64,000 bases of DNA from positions 217,401,155 to 217,465,154 of the forward strand of contig CM060962.1 in assembly GCA_030765045.1 (NCBI GenBank). Direction: 5' to 3'. Shown here one piece after another: positions 23,601 through 36,332 of this stretch. Numbering within the stretch: the first letter of the stretch is position 1; the number at the start of each line of letters is the position of its first letter. The notes under the pieces were generated by a model that worked only from the letters and a program-made list of their open reading frames with translations, searched no databases and had not been told where the DNA came from. Source of the DNA: Tenodera sinensis. Taxonomy: Eukaryota > Arthropoda > Insecta > Mantodea > Mantidae. The position numbers and the translations under genes were made by a program.

Positions 23601-24782
23601 CCAAACACTCAAATGAACAATCCGACCTGACACTGTCACATATATGTTCCTTTATGTTTGCACCCATAATGTCTTGCGATTTAGAAAGATCATTCACTGC
23701 CTACAATAGCATATTGACTGACAAAAGCAGAAACCTCATAGAAAACAACGTAGAAATGTTGTTTGTTGTTAACTGTGCTAAAAATGGAAGTAATGTGCAG
23801 AAATTTGTACAAGAATGACAGTGCATATTTTAGTGTATTTTAGCTTTGATCATGCAAGTTCCATAGTTTGATAGTGCATGAATGCATGCATATTTCGGTA
23901 TTTTATAGTACATGAAAATCTCATCTTTACTGATTACATATTAAACACTAAATAGTGCTGCTGACAACCGTGTAGAAATTGCTTTTCCCATTTGGGTTTA
24001 AAATACCTATGCAGAATAGGCGAGTCCAGACAACACATGCTTTCAGTCTTCGACGCACCCATTTCTCTTAGTGCATCACAATAAAAAGTGTACCGTTCTG
24101 GTTTTTAATGTATTTGCCCACAATGCCCTGGGCACGGTAAATGGCCCACTGGGTGGCATTGGCACTCATGGCTATGATTGACACCACTGTTCTGTAGGAT
24201 AATAGTCTGCATTGATAGAAACTTCATTTAAGAAATTATGTGGTACTACAAAGAAATATTACCTGTGTGTTATAATTTGGCGGATCAAGGAAGAAGAAAA
24301 CATGCATCTTTAGCACAGGGCATTTATGCAACTAAAGTATGTCAGAAAATAATTAAGCATAATAATTGATGCTGGAATGCTTTTTGGCAATTATTACAAC
24401 TAAATATTGTTTAAATAGGTATAAAATTTAATTACATTATGCCATATTGACCTTTTGCTCTTGACAAACAAATGTTATCAACAAAACTTATGACACTAAT
24501 GGCAGGAGCAATGGAAGTAGTTTAAGAGGACACTACTTGAGCATTAAATAACACACTAACAGGTGAATAACAATTTTAACTTTCTAAGCTTGCATCAGTG
24601 AAAATAATATGAAGCATATAATGCAAATCAAATCATAGTTTTGCTTACATTTGAGTATAATAAGCTATTCCATTATAAATGAATATTAATTGGTTTATAC
24701 CTGTAAAATGAAAGAGCTGCCATTAGCTAAACAATTCTATCGCATACTTTTTGAATGTTGCAAAAATTGAACATCTGAATCT
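23601..24782. other. Intronic spacer, no gene seen
   Basis: About 24000-24240 has a longer minus-strand open stretch (ATQWAIYRAQGIVGKYIKNQ and following) that I cannot assign. Nothing else is evident. Confidence 0.35.
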
Positions 24783-24912
24783 AAAGGGAGGAAGGGAGGG
24801 AGGCAGGAAGGAAGGAAGGAAGGAAGGAAGGAAGGAAGAAGGTAGGGAGGGAAAAGGTAGGGAGGGAGAAAGTAAGGAAGGAAGGAAGAAAGGAAGGAAG
24901 GAAGAAAGAAAA
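24783..24912. repeat. GGAA-type polypurine microsatellite
   Basis: This is a nearly pure purine strand of GGAA, GGGA and AGAA units, about 130 bp with only a few pyrimidines. It is a simple repeat. The open frames on the opposite strand (Pro/Ser/Leu/Phe only) are artefacts. Confidence 0.95.
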
Positions 24913-25962
24913 CCAAACATCTGTCAGTATTTGAAACATTTCCCATTAATACATTTGATGCTCAGGAGACCTGCTTTTAGACTATCTCATGTTACAAATT
25001 CATGTACTAAAATTATGTAAAGGTCTCCTTTCCGGAACTGAATCCATCTACTAGGATCGCCGGGGATCCATGAATAGAATATTTGGTATGTTCTTAAATT
25101 CCTGCCCTCTTTACTCCTATAGCAGCAGTTTAGTAGCAGCATAAATTACTCTCTATACTGCTTGTTAACTGTCAAATTAAGGAAGCAACATCCTTTGGAA
25201 CAATTCCACGCAAAACAGACCAACATTGGCAATGCACTTTTCTGATAAACCAAAGTCTCACATGGATGAGGTGTTTGCAATATGAGTTTTGACCACATCA
25301 TTTAATAGAGAAAACACAGAGGATTAAAATGATAAAGAATTATAAGGTGTAAGATAAAATTTATATGAAATGTTTCTTGATAAACATTTTTTAACAAACT
25401 GACATTTTTTCAACTCTGTTTCCAGGTCATGTGGGGCAATAATAAGTTTCTCTGAAAGTAATACAAATATAGTTTTCAAAAATCTGTTTGTAGTGGAGGA
25501 TTTAAGATCAATTGGAGGTTTTTAGAAATAAAAATATTCTGATTATTGAAGAAGTTAGGATCCAAAATGTACCCCATAAGAGACTGACCTCTCTTTGTGA
25601 CAGGCCGACATCTGCGATATCATGCTTATTGTAATGCACCAGAAAAAAGACTTTGTGTGATAATTAAAAGAAACTAATATATTGCATGAAGGAATTAAAA
25701 TATATTTTTACATAGTTATTTGATTCACTGTTATTTAAATTTCTTTACAATGAATATTAATTTTAATACTCTAGGATTTCAAACAATAGTAGTTTGTGAT
25801 AAGGATTGTTTGTAATACAGAGTATTCATTAAATCTCTCTCTCTCAGCACAAACAAGTCTTTGAATCATATATATGCATATTTCTCCAAGTCAAATGAAT
25901 CAGATAACTTCAGATGAACACATTATAAGAGTTGACTCACATAGTTCATTGTGCACATGGTA
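24913..25962. other. Intronic spacer, no gene seen
   Basis: AT-rich sequence without identifiable domain or repeat boundaries. Confidence 0.4.
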
Positions 25963-26222
25963 TAAGGTTGTCTCATAAGTTCTTTTGTTTCTCGTTATGG
26001 TCCAATCACTCAAAATGCCTGGGAACACATCTCACCCACAGCACAGCTACGACAAAGCAGTTGCCAAGCTTTCTGTTACATTGACATATTCAATAGTGAG
26101 TCAGGTTCGACCTCTAAGTCGTAGGGGTGATTAAACAACTATGATAACTTAAGTATTCAGGGTTTTCAGGTGCTATAGATGGAAAATGGAAGCAAAACAA
26201 ACGAACTTATGAGACAAACTTA
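25963..26222. mobile_element. mariner-type MITE
   Basis: A 260-bp unit is flanked by TA (25961-25962 and 26223-26224). It has about 30-bp inverted ends: left TAAGGTTGTCTCATAAGTTC, and the complement of the right end TAAGTTTGTCTCATAAGTTC. The outermost TA duplication and the lack of coding sequence fit a mariner-type non-autonomous element. Confidence 0.8.
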
Positions 26223-26224
26223 TA

Positions 26225-27050
26225 CACATCGTCTTTATACTGCAGGGTCACTTAATGCAGCATATGTTATGCTAATACTATTTTAGCACTGAACTGTGAT
26301 ATCCATGGGTCACTTTGACTGACTGCTTACATAAAAGCTGAGTATACTGATAACATATTTTTCAGTCACCTTTACAAAATGAACTCTATGAGTGGTTGGA
26401 ATAGGAGAAAGTTGTTGAAATTTTTTCTCAGGATATTTTTTCACTTCTTCAATGCCATTCTAGGACATCTCCTTAACACTAATATGTCTGGTTTTCTTAC
26501 ACATAGTACAAACGAATGTGTGAAATTTTACCTTGGAGACACACATTAACAGGACATAATTCTGCAAGCTAACATACTTTTATTCATTATTGCATAGGTA
26601 TAAATAATGTATATGCCTGTTTTAATGTAACCACAAATATTTGACCTCTTGAACCTCACCATCAATGCAGATTCTTTTGAATGTATCTATTTCTGGAGCC
26701 TGATATAGCATTCAGTCATCTCAAAGAACCTAAGGATTGCAGCTTAATGTCTTCTGAAAATTTATGCTTTGATGCCATTTTCCTCAGCTTGCCAACAGTT
26801 AATCCTTCTGCTGTTGCTATAGATCACTGATCAGCTGGAATCTCTTCTGTGAAGACTTGGGAAGTGCTTCTGCAACACCTTTCCTGGACTTTCCAAAATG
26901 TTGCCTAGATATAAATGTTGTTGCAGGTGTCATAATAATGGCAACAACTCTTGGTTTCTGCTTTCCATGCATCGTGTCCCAGGTTTGTTGCATCTGTGTG
27001 TACATCACTCTTTTAATCTTGCTGAGTTTTGAAGCTATAAGTCGTTGCTC
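26225..27050. other. Unassigned sequence, possible transposon remnant
   Basis: On the minus strand near 27000-26600, broken frames give peptide-like text (for example FWKVQERCCRSTSQVFTEEI), which may be a degraded transposase. I cannot name a family. Confidence 0.25.
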
Positions 27051-27059
27051 GCTTCTCTT

Positions 27060-27700
27060 TATGTCGCCATTGATGCTTAAATGTCGTTGGTCTCGTGGTC
27101 GCCCGTTGATTTGGTTCTTTCCCGCTAGCTCAGCTTGAGATCTCTTTATTTATCTCGGGTACGCGCAGGTGTTATCAAATAGACTACCCAAGAAAACCTT
27201 TATATATTGTTTATTGCATCTTAGATATTTTCGGGAGCTATGCCGATTGTATATGTAGAGGAATCGCACTCACGTCCGCACAGCACAACCTGCAGTACTG
27301 GTCTGGGTAGTGACCAGACGCTTTCTGGCTTACCCACGCTAGGAAAACCGTTCTTTCCACTTTTGAATGTCATGACGTCATCCAAGAAAGCCTCGTATCC
27401 AAAATGCTATTTCCTTTTCCCGCAATTTAGAAATGTCCCTTTCTATTATTACATGTTCTTTTATGAATTTCGAATATATAATTACCTTTTTAGGATTAAA
27501 CGATATTTACTTTATATTTTATTAAATATATCGCGCGACTTTTAAGGTTAGCAAACCTGAATTTCTACTGATTTCAAACTATAGGGTATGACGTCATGAC
27601 TCGTTAATTTCAAACCAATAATGCGTTTATACTACAAATTTAACGACTATTATTTACTCATATCTTGCCCACCTTACAACACTTCCTGCTCTATTATCTA
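27060..27700 (-). repeat. Possible solo LTR of a Gypsy-like element
   Basis: The landmarks ctttatttatctcgggt near 27145 and ccaccttacaacacttcctg near 27670 resemble the order in the G1/G2 LTRs (ttatctcgggt near the left end, gtcttacaccatcctg at the right end). Polyadenylation-like signals occur on the minus strand. I found no clear duplication or TG/CA ends, so the boundaries are approximate. Confidence 0.3.
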
Positions 27701-28436
27701 TGTATGTTATTACTCAACACTTATCGCAAATCTCACATCCGGCAATTAAATTAAAACGTGTCTTTATCAAGCCCATTCGATTGGAAATCTAAATTTCGGT
27801 ATCAGTTTACCCATTTTAGCTCTCTTAGCACCATTTTATTTATTTTTATGTTCTTCTAGTTACACTGTTGTCTTCGATGCTGTCTATATTCATGTTGACC
27901 TTTCACTAAGGTTTTAGCCATGATCTCAAGACGTGCACTTGCCAAGATCTGTGTATCAAATGAGTGCTACACAAAGTAGCAAAAGCTTGGAATGTCATTC
28001 CAATATGGCCCTTAGAAGAAAATGCTCAGTGTACTTTATGTTGGTAATGTGATGTTAGCACAGGATCTTAAAGGAAATCTTAATCCTTAATTTATTTTAC
28101 TGTCTATAAAGCTTTATCAATGTTTTGTGTAACAGACTAACAGTGATATGCAAAATGTGTGAAAGAAGGCAGAAACCCTATTTAGAAATGCTTATATTTG
28201 GAAGTGCTTATCACTGTGAATCAAGGAAGACCCTATGTCTGATTTAATAAGATCTGATGCAAATTCCAACATTTACCTTGTCAAATTTGTGTGTAGTACA
28301 TTGAAACTTTGATGTGCTTTTCTTTTGTTTTGCGTTAACCAATATCTTTGTATTAAATAACTTGATTCTTTGCTATTTGTGAGTATTGTATTATTGAACA
28401 AGATACCTCAGAGTATGAGGAATCATATACCTTTAG
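27701..28436. other. Intronic spacer, no gene seen
   Basis: Nothing supportable beyond AT-rich sequence. Confidence 0.4.
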
Positions 28437-29278
28437 GCACTGGCGTATGGTGGAAATATTTTTGGGGGGGAACATGAAACTAAAGCTTAATTTAATAATG
28501 GATTTTTAAACCAAGGTTGAAACTCTGACACAAAAAGAAATACTTAATTTTTTCATCTACAAGAAATAATTTTACTAATTTATGTATAAAACAAAGTATA
28601 AAATATCAAAAGTATTTTTGCCTGATCATCTATTAGATTATATATTAATAATGAATATTTATTACACAATTGTTTTACATATACCTAATTATATTTTACA
28701 TAAATGCAGTTTTAGACAGAGGCAGATATAGCAATCAACTATTTACATATTTACCACTCTCTCTCTCTCTCTCTCAGTTTTTACAAAACAAAGACATCTC
28801 CTTGAGCACCTTTAGAAAACCGGGAAACCATTTTTTCAGGCTCTCCAGGAATGTCTCTCTGAATGGCGAGAAGGGATAAGTTAGTCAATCGATCCTTTCC
28901 CATTGTATTTCTTAGATAGCTTTTGATCCTCTTCAATGAAGAGAAGCTTCTCTCAGCAGAGACAGGAGACACAGACAAGGTTGCTAATATCTTTAGCACT
29001 TTCCAGATGCTTGGATAAAATGTCTGATTGCACTCCACTAATCCATCAATTGCTGTCTGGGATCCCTCACTTTGTGATACATTATTCCAATTTGATTTCC
29101 AGAGCTAATATTTAGATAATGCTGAAGAAGGGTTGGGTAAAATACGCTCATAAAACTCCAAACAATCTTGAATGTCTGAAATCAATGTTTTCTTTCCTAA
29201 TTGTCTGGGGATGACTGCTTGTAGTTTCCTAAGAATGTGTTTATGGTCCACAAAACGTTCCTTCAAATCTGAAATTAT

Positions 29279-29503
29279 GTTGTTAGATAATGCTGGATTT
29301 CTGACAATTAAGTCATTAATCCTCTTGCTCTCCAATATTTTTCACAATGATATTGAAGAGAGCAATAGCAGTAATAGTAACCGTTTTTTAGAGAGCACCA
29401 TATTTTTATGTTTTGGCGGTCACATCGCTCTCTCACAACCCCCAGAATGTCTGGAGGACCACACCTGTCGTTGGTTTACGGGTCTCACCGACCTGACCGG
29501 GAG
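29279..29503 (-). repeat. AAC-tailed SINE, long-head copy 1
   Basis: About 215 bp is shared, in inverse orientation, with 55903-56120. It includes the GC-richer head (cagacattctgggggttgtg on the minus strand) and the 3' end with an (AAC)-type tail. It lies inside the hAT remnant. The flanks aaattat/aattat hint at a short duplication but are not decisive. Confidence 0.7.
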
Positions 29504-29599
29504 AATTATCAAAATAAATTCACCGACCATATCCTCTGATTACCAATCAGAGGACGTATTACATCCCATGACAGGTCAGCATGTTGGGGTTAAGATTTT

Positions 29600-30414
29600 A
29601 TAGAGAAATTAGAGAAATGGAGAGGTTGGAAAAATAAAGACTCCCTAGCCCTCAGGAACCCTAATAGCATCAGGGTCAGAAGAGAACAAGAGATGACCAA
29701 GGTAAGGTCAGATATTAACATAGACATTATAATATTTGCAGATGACCAGGTACTGCTAGCTGAGAGTGAAACAGAATTACAAAAAGCAGTCAAATACTTA
29801 AATGAAGCAGGAAAAAACTGCAATATGAAAATTTCTGGAAAGAAAACAAAAGGAATGGCAATGATAGGAACAGAACAAAAAAGAATAAAAATTGTTACCA
29901 AGGAAGATATTATTGAACAAGTATCAACATTTAAATATTTAGGCTCTAAAATATTGATGGAATACAAAAGCAGTTATTGAGGAAAACATAGAAACCTATA
30001 ACAAATTAAATGGATGAAAAAGACACTTCTGTAAAAGTATGAGAAGAGAAATGAAACAAAGATTATACAATATTGTGTAAAACACATGCTAAAGTATTCT
30101 TGCAAAACATGGGTCCCATGATCTAGAGAAAAATCTAGATTAAAAGCAGCCCAAATCAGATTCTTATGACCACCATTAGGAAATTATGAATGAGAAATAT
30201 TGACATAAGAGCACAACTCACAGAACAAAATATAACAGATGAGATTCAACAATATGAGAAAGAGTGGAAAGATCATGTTCTAAGGATGTTCCATTTGAGA
30301 TATCCACAAGCTTTCTTTTACAAACCATCAGAAATTATAGAATCAAGAAAAGATATAAAACCAGTTGTTCTGAAATATATTTTAGGATCACATGAGCTAA
30401 TATTCTCTCCATGA
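29600..30414 (+). pseudogene. LINE reverse transcriptase C-terminal fragment (RTE-like)
   Basis: The plus strand encodes the RT palm (DIIIFADDQVLLAESETELQ, ISGKKTKGM, VSTFKYLGSKI). After stops comes the region that typically follows it (MRNIDIRAQLTEQNITDEI, QQYEKEWKDHVLRM). FADD is the catalytic box. There are several stops. It is inserted in the hAT remnant, in the opposite direction. Confidence 0.8.
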
Positions 30415-31492
30415 CATTGACGAGATACAGCTCTTGGTTCATCAAACTTACTATTAATTTTTATTGCCAAGTCACTTGCTTCATCAAAGCACACTTAGAA
30501 CTCTGAGTCTGCATTGGAACACCTCCCTTTTATTACTGAAAGAATATCATCAATATGTTGGCAGATTGCTGCAAGGTCACAATTGACTTTCTGAAGGGCT
30601 TTAGAAAGCTGTAAAGTACAGGCTAACACTTACTCTGTCACCACGAGTGCCACTATAAGCTGTCCTTCAAGTATAGACAGTAATAATTGATGTGCAGAGT
30701 TTGAAGTGTCTTTATTGCCAACATCTCTCAACTGTTCCAAAGCATGCACTATAGAAGGATATAGTTCTTTGAACCTTAAAACAGCACTATGTTTATCAAC
30801 CCACTTTGTTTCACAAAAATAAAGCAGAGTTTTGGATTTCTTTTCAGGTGCATCTTTCAAAATACAATTCTTAAGGACTGCAGTTCTTTGTAGAGAACAA
30901 GAAAAAAAAAATTACCCAAGCTGAGGATTATGCCAAGGCAATTTTGAACAGCTCTGAATTTGGGAGGGTGAGAAAGTGCAAGATTTAAAACATGGGCACT
31001 GCAATGGACATAAAAAGCTAGGGGACATTTCTCTCTGACAAAAGCTTACACACCACATGAATCACTTTTCATTGCAGCACCATCATAACCTTGCCCAACC
31101 CTATGCTCTATATTAATTTCATTGTGCTTAAGTCTCGCAATAATAACCCTTGCAGGGACACTACCTGTCAGATCTTCACTGGTACAAATTCTAGAAAATC
31201 TTCTCCCACACAATTTGCATCTTCATCAACATATCTTAAGCATAATAACATTTGCTCGACCTTTCCTATATCAATTGTTTCATCAGCAAGTACTGTAAAA
31301 CACTCAGCCTTATTCGCTTTGTTTATTATTTGCTGCTTGGTCACATCACCAAAGATATTTGAAAGCTCAATTTGAATCCCTGGACTGGTATACTTTACCA
31401 CAGATGCAGCCATTTCTAGATGACGTTGAAATACCTCATCTCCAGCTTCCACATGAAACCTTCATGAAGATTATCATCATTGACAGCTTGGT

Positions 31493-32740
31493 CTAAATTG
31501 CTGTACATCCCCCAAATCTGTTCTTCCCTTCAGCCCAATTTCTTGACAGCCGCATAATAATAATCGACAACGATGATGTGTCCTGTTCCACATCCTGTAT
31601 CCACCTCTTTCTCGGTCTTCCTCTCCTTTTCACCTCTATTATGTCCTTATGCAGTAAATTTTTAGAAACTCTTCCATCTTCCATTCTTTCAATGTGACCT
31701 AATCACTTCAATATCAGCAATTTGATGTATCTCACCAAATCCTCCCCTTTGAGTATTAGGCTGATTTCTGAGTTTGATCTGATTCTCCATGTGTTGTTCT
31801 CAAATATTGGCCCATATATTTGTCTTATAATCTTTCTCTTGAATATACATAGAGAATTTTGATCTTCTTTATTCAATACCCAAGTTTTGGCAGCATATAT
31901 CACCACTGGTGTAATCAGGGTTTTGTATATCTTTAGTTTTGTTGTTCTTGTTAACAGCTTAGATTTTATTCATGTAAGATTTGCAAAATATAATTTATTT
32001 CCTACTAATATTCTATGATATATTTCTTCTGTAATTAATCCTTTTTTATTTATTTTCACTCCTAAATATGTGAAAGTAGTAGCTTTTTCAAACTTATAAT
32101 TCTATTTTAACATTTTGCATCGTATTATCAGCTTCATTTACTTCCATTTTCATACACTTGTTTTATCCTCATTTACCTCTAAGCCGACTGACTTCACAGC
32201 TGTTTCAACTGTAAACATTATTTCTTGCAAAGCAGGTAAGTTTCTGGCAATCAAGGCAATATAATCCCCATATACACAGGCTTGTTTAGATTTATATAAT
32301 ATGTTGCTTCAACACTTTATCCAGGGCCAGATTAAATAATACCGCAGTTAACCCTCTTGTTGTCTCACTCCTGAAGTTATATATTTTTATTTATTGTATT
32401 CCCTGCATTTACTCTTACTTTCCTGTATTCTAAAGTCATACTTACCAGTTTTATCAGCTTTGATGGTACTTAAATGGTACATATTCACTCATTACATTTA
32501 TTAGATATGTCCTATTTATACGATCAAAGGCTTGCCTAAAATCAATAAATAATATATGATAAGGTGCATTATATCCATAACATTCCTCCATTGTTTGATG
32601 CATCACAAATATCTGTTCTGTGGTATTTCTTTCTTGTCTAAACCCATACTGGCATTCTTCGAGTACATTCTCAGCAAAAACTTTCATTTTGTTTAACATA
32701 ATAGTGGGAAGGGTCTTATGGAGCACATTAAGCAGCTACC
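31493..32740 (-). pseudogene. RTE-like LINE remnant
   Basis: Minus-strand pieces give, in order, the RT fingers/palm (CQYGFRQERNTTEQIFVMHQ; ILFIDFRQAFDRINR at 32726-32454), a distal segment (ETWVLNKEDQ-like at 31906-31703) and the C-terminal end GRPRKRWIQDVEQD at 31684-31493. The order is right for one LINE ORF, but shifts and stops separate the pieces. It is a different copy from the plus-strand fragment at 29600. Confidence 0.8.
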
Positions 32741-33979
32741 TCTGTAATTCTTACACTCTGATCTATCACCTTTCCTAATAATCAGGCATGTAAGGTGTAA
32801 CGGGAGCTTCTCCCGAAAACCATATGCTCGAATATAAACAGCCAGGATTCTCGGAGTGGGCGTTTCAAAGGCATACTTGTCCCCTTAGGCCGTTAATTTT
32901 AATGAGGGTGGGTGTTTTCGAAACTAAACTGTCAGAAATCTGCGTGGTCCAGATGGGAAGTTTCAGAGGAGGCAGCAGAGAAAGAATTGGGGGACTTGAG
33001 CGGTGTGACTTGGACGAGGCAGACTTGAAAAGATATGTGATAAGAAGACTCCGCGAATGGACAGTGCGGAAGTTAGCAATCTCGGGGATTAGAATTCCAT
33101 CAGGAAAATACCGGTTACAAGGGACAAGAAATGATATACGGTCACGGAAATTGTTCTCCGAGAATTCTGGTACATTTTGGGCAGTTGTCACGACAATCAC
33201 AATAAATTAGAAGTGCGGTACAGAAAATAGTGTCGTCTTCCTTGTTGGACACACGAAGTTCCTCCGTGACCTTTATTACACTCTGAGATCGAGCCAACCT
33301 ATTTCCCCACATCCCTACATTGACCGTTAGTATGTGTGGCCGGTGATAAGCACGATATGCTGACTCGAGCAGCCGACGAACGACGACGACGACGCCCGGC
33401 GCCCGCCGCCGCCACCACAAAGGCTAGACTACCAGTCTGTAGGCATTCTTTCATTTTCCCAAATTGTCACTGCAAATATACCTGATATGTCAAAAAATAT
33501 AACACTTCACATTCAGGGCGTTTTAGTTGCGTTCTGCTTCTCCTAGTCCCTCCGCAATTGGAAAGATTTTTTTTTCAAGTGGAGGAAAATCCATTTATGG
33601 AGCCGCACTGGCTGGAGGCACAATGGGGAATGTGGGCTTCGCCCGAGGGCTTTAACCGCTAAAAACCTCCACCGGAGAGAATTCAGGAGAGGAAGTCCAG
33701 TAGTATCGCATGCACCTGCGGATTCAAGGAGTGATTTTGTTGGCCAGTCACAAGGGCCTAAGCCAGGTGAAAGGGTGCCAAGACGTAAACATGACCAAGG
33801 CCCTGTTTACGCCCTTGGGGATTCAAGTGAGGTAATAGATGGAAGTATTAGGTGTAGGTTATTAAAGGAATTTAGGGTATTACTGATACCTCCGACGTCC
33901 TCAGGTGTGAGGCGGCGAAGGTGCTGCAGTGTGCTCGTGGAAAGTAGGCGTGATCTCAGTCCCTGGTCGGTCCTCTAGC
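32741..33979. other. Non-coding stretch with a CpG-rich island
   Basis: GC content rises clearly here. Around 33370-33415 there is a (CGA)n run, then a cgcccggcgcccgccgccg block. Short frames exist on both strands but none shows a domain. It could be the UTR of the LINE-type ORF1 to its right, or the start of a separate transcript. Confidence 0.35.
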
Positions 33980-34600
33980 ATCGTTTGAAGAGCTGCCACT
34001 CTTCCTTGACGAGCCTTCGGATCGACAGGAGGTGCTCGTTTAACTTAGCTTTGAGGGCTCTCCTCGTTTCAAGACTCGCTAGATCGAACTTGGTGGGCAT
34101 TAGAACCTGCATTCTTTCTGTGTGGTAGGTGATCTCTCTCCTGGATTCAGCTAACTCATCATTCAGTGTGGCGATCTTGGTGGGGAGGTTTAGTAGCTCT
34201 GTTTTTAGATCCTCCAGGTTTTGGAGGACCTCAGACCCAGAGGTGTCGGCCGGCGATGTCCTGGACGCGTCCCGTACAGCTGTAGGGCTCTGGCGTCCAC
34301 CAGGCTGGCCTGGCGCTGGCTGGTTTCACCACGACCCTCGGTTGCGACGGCTTACGCAACGGGCAGCAAGCTTGCCCGGTGCAGTGGTCCTGCCCCCAGC
34401 AGGAAGCGCAGAAGCGGTGTCGGCGATTGAGGTCATGCTGGAGACACCTAGATGCGTCGTTGGGGGCACCACAATAGTGGCACCTCGGCGTATTGGTGTA
34501 GCCTTCCGCCGTGTGGCCGTAGAAGCAGCAGCGGCAGCAGGAAGGAGCCCAATCGGTCCGGCTCGACTCTATCCCTAGGGATTCACCGAGGAGGTCCATA
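33980..34600 (-). pseudogene. LINE-type ORF1 with CCHC fingers and coiled coil
   Basis: The minus-strand frame 34599-34231 encodes three Cys/His clusters: CCRCCFYGHTAEGY, CHYCGAPNDASRC, and CASCWGQDHCTGQACC. The first has lost its last Cys. After a frame break, 34230-33985 encodes a helical stretch (LEDLKTELLNLPTKIATLND, ETRRALKAKLNEHLLSIRR) of coiled-coil type. Zinc knuckles plus coiled coil suit an RNA-binding ORF1 of a non-LTR element. The exact clade is not clear and no RT follows. Confidence 0.6.
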
Positions 34601-34628
34601 CTGCTAGAGATTATCCTTGTAATAATAT

Positions 34629-34751
34629 GTTATTGTTGTTGTTGTTTTCTAGTGCCTTGCATCTGGCAATGAAGCCATTAGCATTTGTGCTTTCCAATAC
34701 TTTTGAACTATAGTTCCTTCTGATCTTAATGCTTCACAGGTCTTCAAGTGG
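34629..34751 (-). repeat. AAC-tailed SINE, short-head copy
   Basis: A 123-bp insert, in minus orientation, ends in (AAC)n and is flanked by a perfect 15-bp duplication, tccttgtaataatat (34614-34628 and 34752-34766). The 3' ~75 bp matches 10661-10734. The head differs from that of the copies at 29279 and 55903. Confidence 0.8.
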
Positions 34752-34769
34752 TCCTTGTAATAATATAAA

Positions 34770-35600
34770 ATGTGAAAAAATCTGGAATTTTCATTGATTA
34801 ATCGGTACAAGCTCTCAGTTGTACAGCATAATAATGAAGTGAAAAAGAAAAGAGCTTTACTTCCTCATTTTGCACGGGCTGTATGTTTTCTAGCAAAACA
34901 GGCACCCGTTATTCATGGTCACAATGAGAATAAAGGATCTTCATACATAGGCAACTGTAACCAGTGTTTAAATGAATTAAGCTCTCTGAAAGAGAACTTG
35001 GGAGAGTCTACTTTTTCGTGCAACTTCACCTGGTACTCAGAATGGCTTAATGTCAAGTGCAGTCATGATGCCTGACATTAAGAAGATAATTTTGTTATAT
35101 CATTGATAGTATATGAAGCTCTCGACACTAGTAGTAAAGAACAACTCTCTACCACTTTTCCTAACATAACTGTTGACGGAAATGTTGAACAGATGTTTAT
35201 TTGCTTTACCCATCTAAGTTGTGACACAAAATAAGATTCACTCTTGAATCATGCTCTCAGTAGTACCCTGTTAACGACTTCTCTTGTTCAAATAACCTAA
35301 TTACCCAAAGATAGAATGGGGCAGCAGCCGTGGCAGGGAATGCAATAGACTGCAGTTAAAGCTGAGAGAACATTCTAAAACTGCTATATTCATTTACTGC
35401 TGGGCTCATTGGTTAAATGTACTGTTGCAGTCAGCTTCTTTTATCAAGCAAGTTAAATGCTTAGCAGGCTTTTCAACGTTCTTTTCTAAATCAACAAAGA
35501 GAATTGTTGCTTTGAGTATGCATGTTAAAAAACATGGATCCCTAATGGAAGGATGGTGGTAAAAGTGGCTATTGCATATTTTAGGCTCCAAAGAGTGCTG
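34770..35600 (+). pseudogene. hAT transposase remnant 2 (ZMYM1-like)
   Basis: The plus strand encodes NRYKLSVVQHNNEVKKKRAL and NENKGSSYIGNCNQCLNEL. A stop-ridden stretch, SSKEQLSTTFPNITVDGNVE and onward, follows the order of the N-terminal catalytic region of ZMYM1-like hAT transposases. The rest is too degraded to call. Confidence 0.6.
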
Positions 35601-36332
35601 TTACTTGTTCTAATAGAAGTCATTATTGTTGGAAGGTTTTTTCATGGAAAATGAAATGTATATTTTGAATTTTCTGGCTATAGCCTATGTAGTCCTGTTT
35701 ACTCTTGATGACTTTTACATAACTGGTAAACTGTAATAGATAGACCAAATTTTACTATATAATAAATATAGATCTCATTAAAACACAATTTATATGCATA
35801 TGCATTTTTTTTTGTGGAGTAAATCATTTTGGAGATATTCATTGGTATTTGTGTGCTTTGCAATATTTGTACTTTTCTCAAATGGAAGGTTGTTATTCAC
35901 TTTTTTATGTCTTGGCTATGTAAAGAGAATGAAATTTCTAAGCCTTCATATAGTGACCAGCTTTGAAACATTTAACTATCGTTCAAAGCCTACTGTATTC
36001 CGATGTTCACCTTGCACCTACAAGAAAATTAGCAATAAGGTAATTTCTGCAAATGTTTAGCTCGACTAACATGATAGAGGAATGAGTGTTTGTAAGAATA
36101 GTACAATGCTAGAGAAAATCATATGAGTGCAGCACATCAGATTCTTTATTTTGGAACTAAATATCATAACATTTCTTTCTGTCAAATGTGGATAGTTTGA
36201 CTAATGGTCTATAGTCTGACTCACACACCTGCCATTACAGAACTGTCAGTGGCAGCCTGTTCCTCTCTGGAATTTCAATATACTTTAGAAGTATCTCAAG
36301 AATGATTAGAAATCAATCACTGAGTGTGTCAA
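35601..36332. other. Intronic spacer, no gene seen
   Basis: AT-rich. No domain or repeat with ends. Confidence 0.4.

Larger units (their letters stand above)
28437..31460 (-). pseudogene. hAT transposase remnant (ZMYM1-like), interrupted
   Basis: From right to left on the minus strand: 31452-31168 carries the N-terminal catalytic region (FTVLADETIDIGKVEQMLLC). 30860-30630 carries YFCETKWVDKHSAVLRF. 30600-30415 continues helical transposase sequence. After an interruption, 29278-28781 gives the C-terminal hAT dimerisation domain (LATLSVSPVSAERSFSSLKR, YLRNTMGKDRLTNLSLLAI). A cactggcgtatgg motif followed by a G run at 28437-28470 resembles the usual terminus of such elements. A LINE piece (29600-30414) and a SINE (29279-29503) lie inside it. 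It would have cut and pasted DNA but is now dead. Confidence 0.85.

Noticed and set aside
24723..25020. Pro/Ser/Leu-rich and Gly/Lys/Arg-rich open frames
   Set aside because: They are translations of the GGAA-type polypurine repeat.
33142..33420. Minus-strand frame starting MWWRRRAPGVVVVVRR
   Set aside because: Its start is the translated (CGA)n and GC-rich repeat, and no domain follows.
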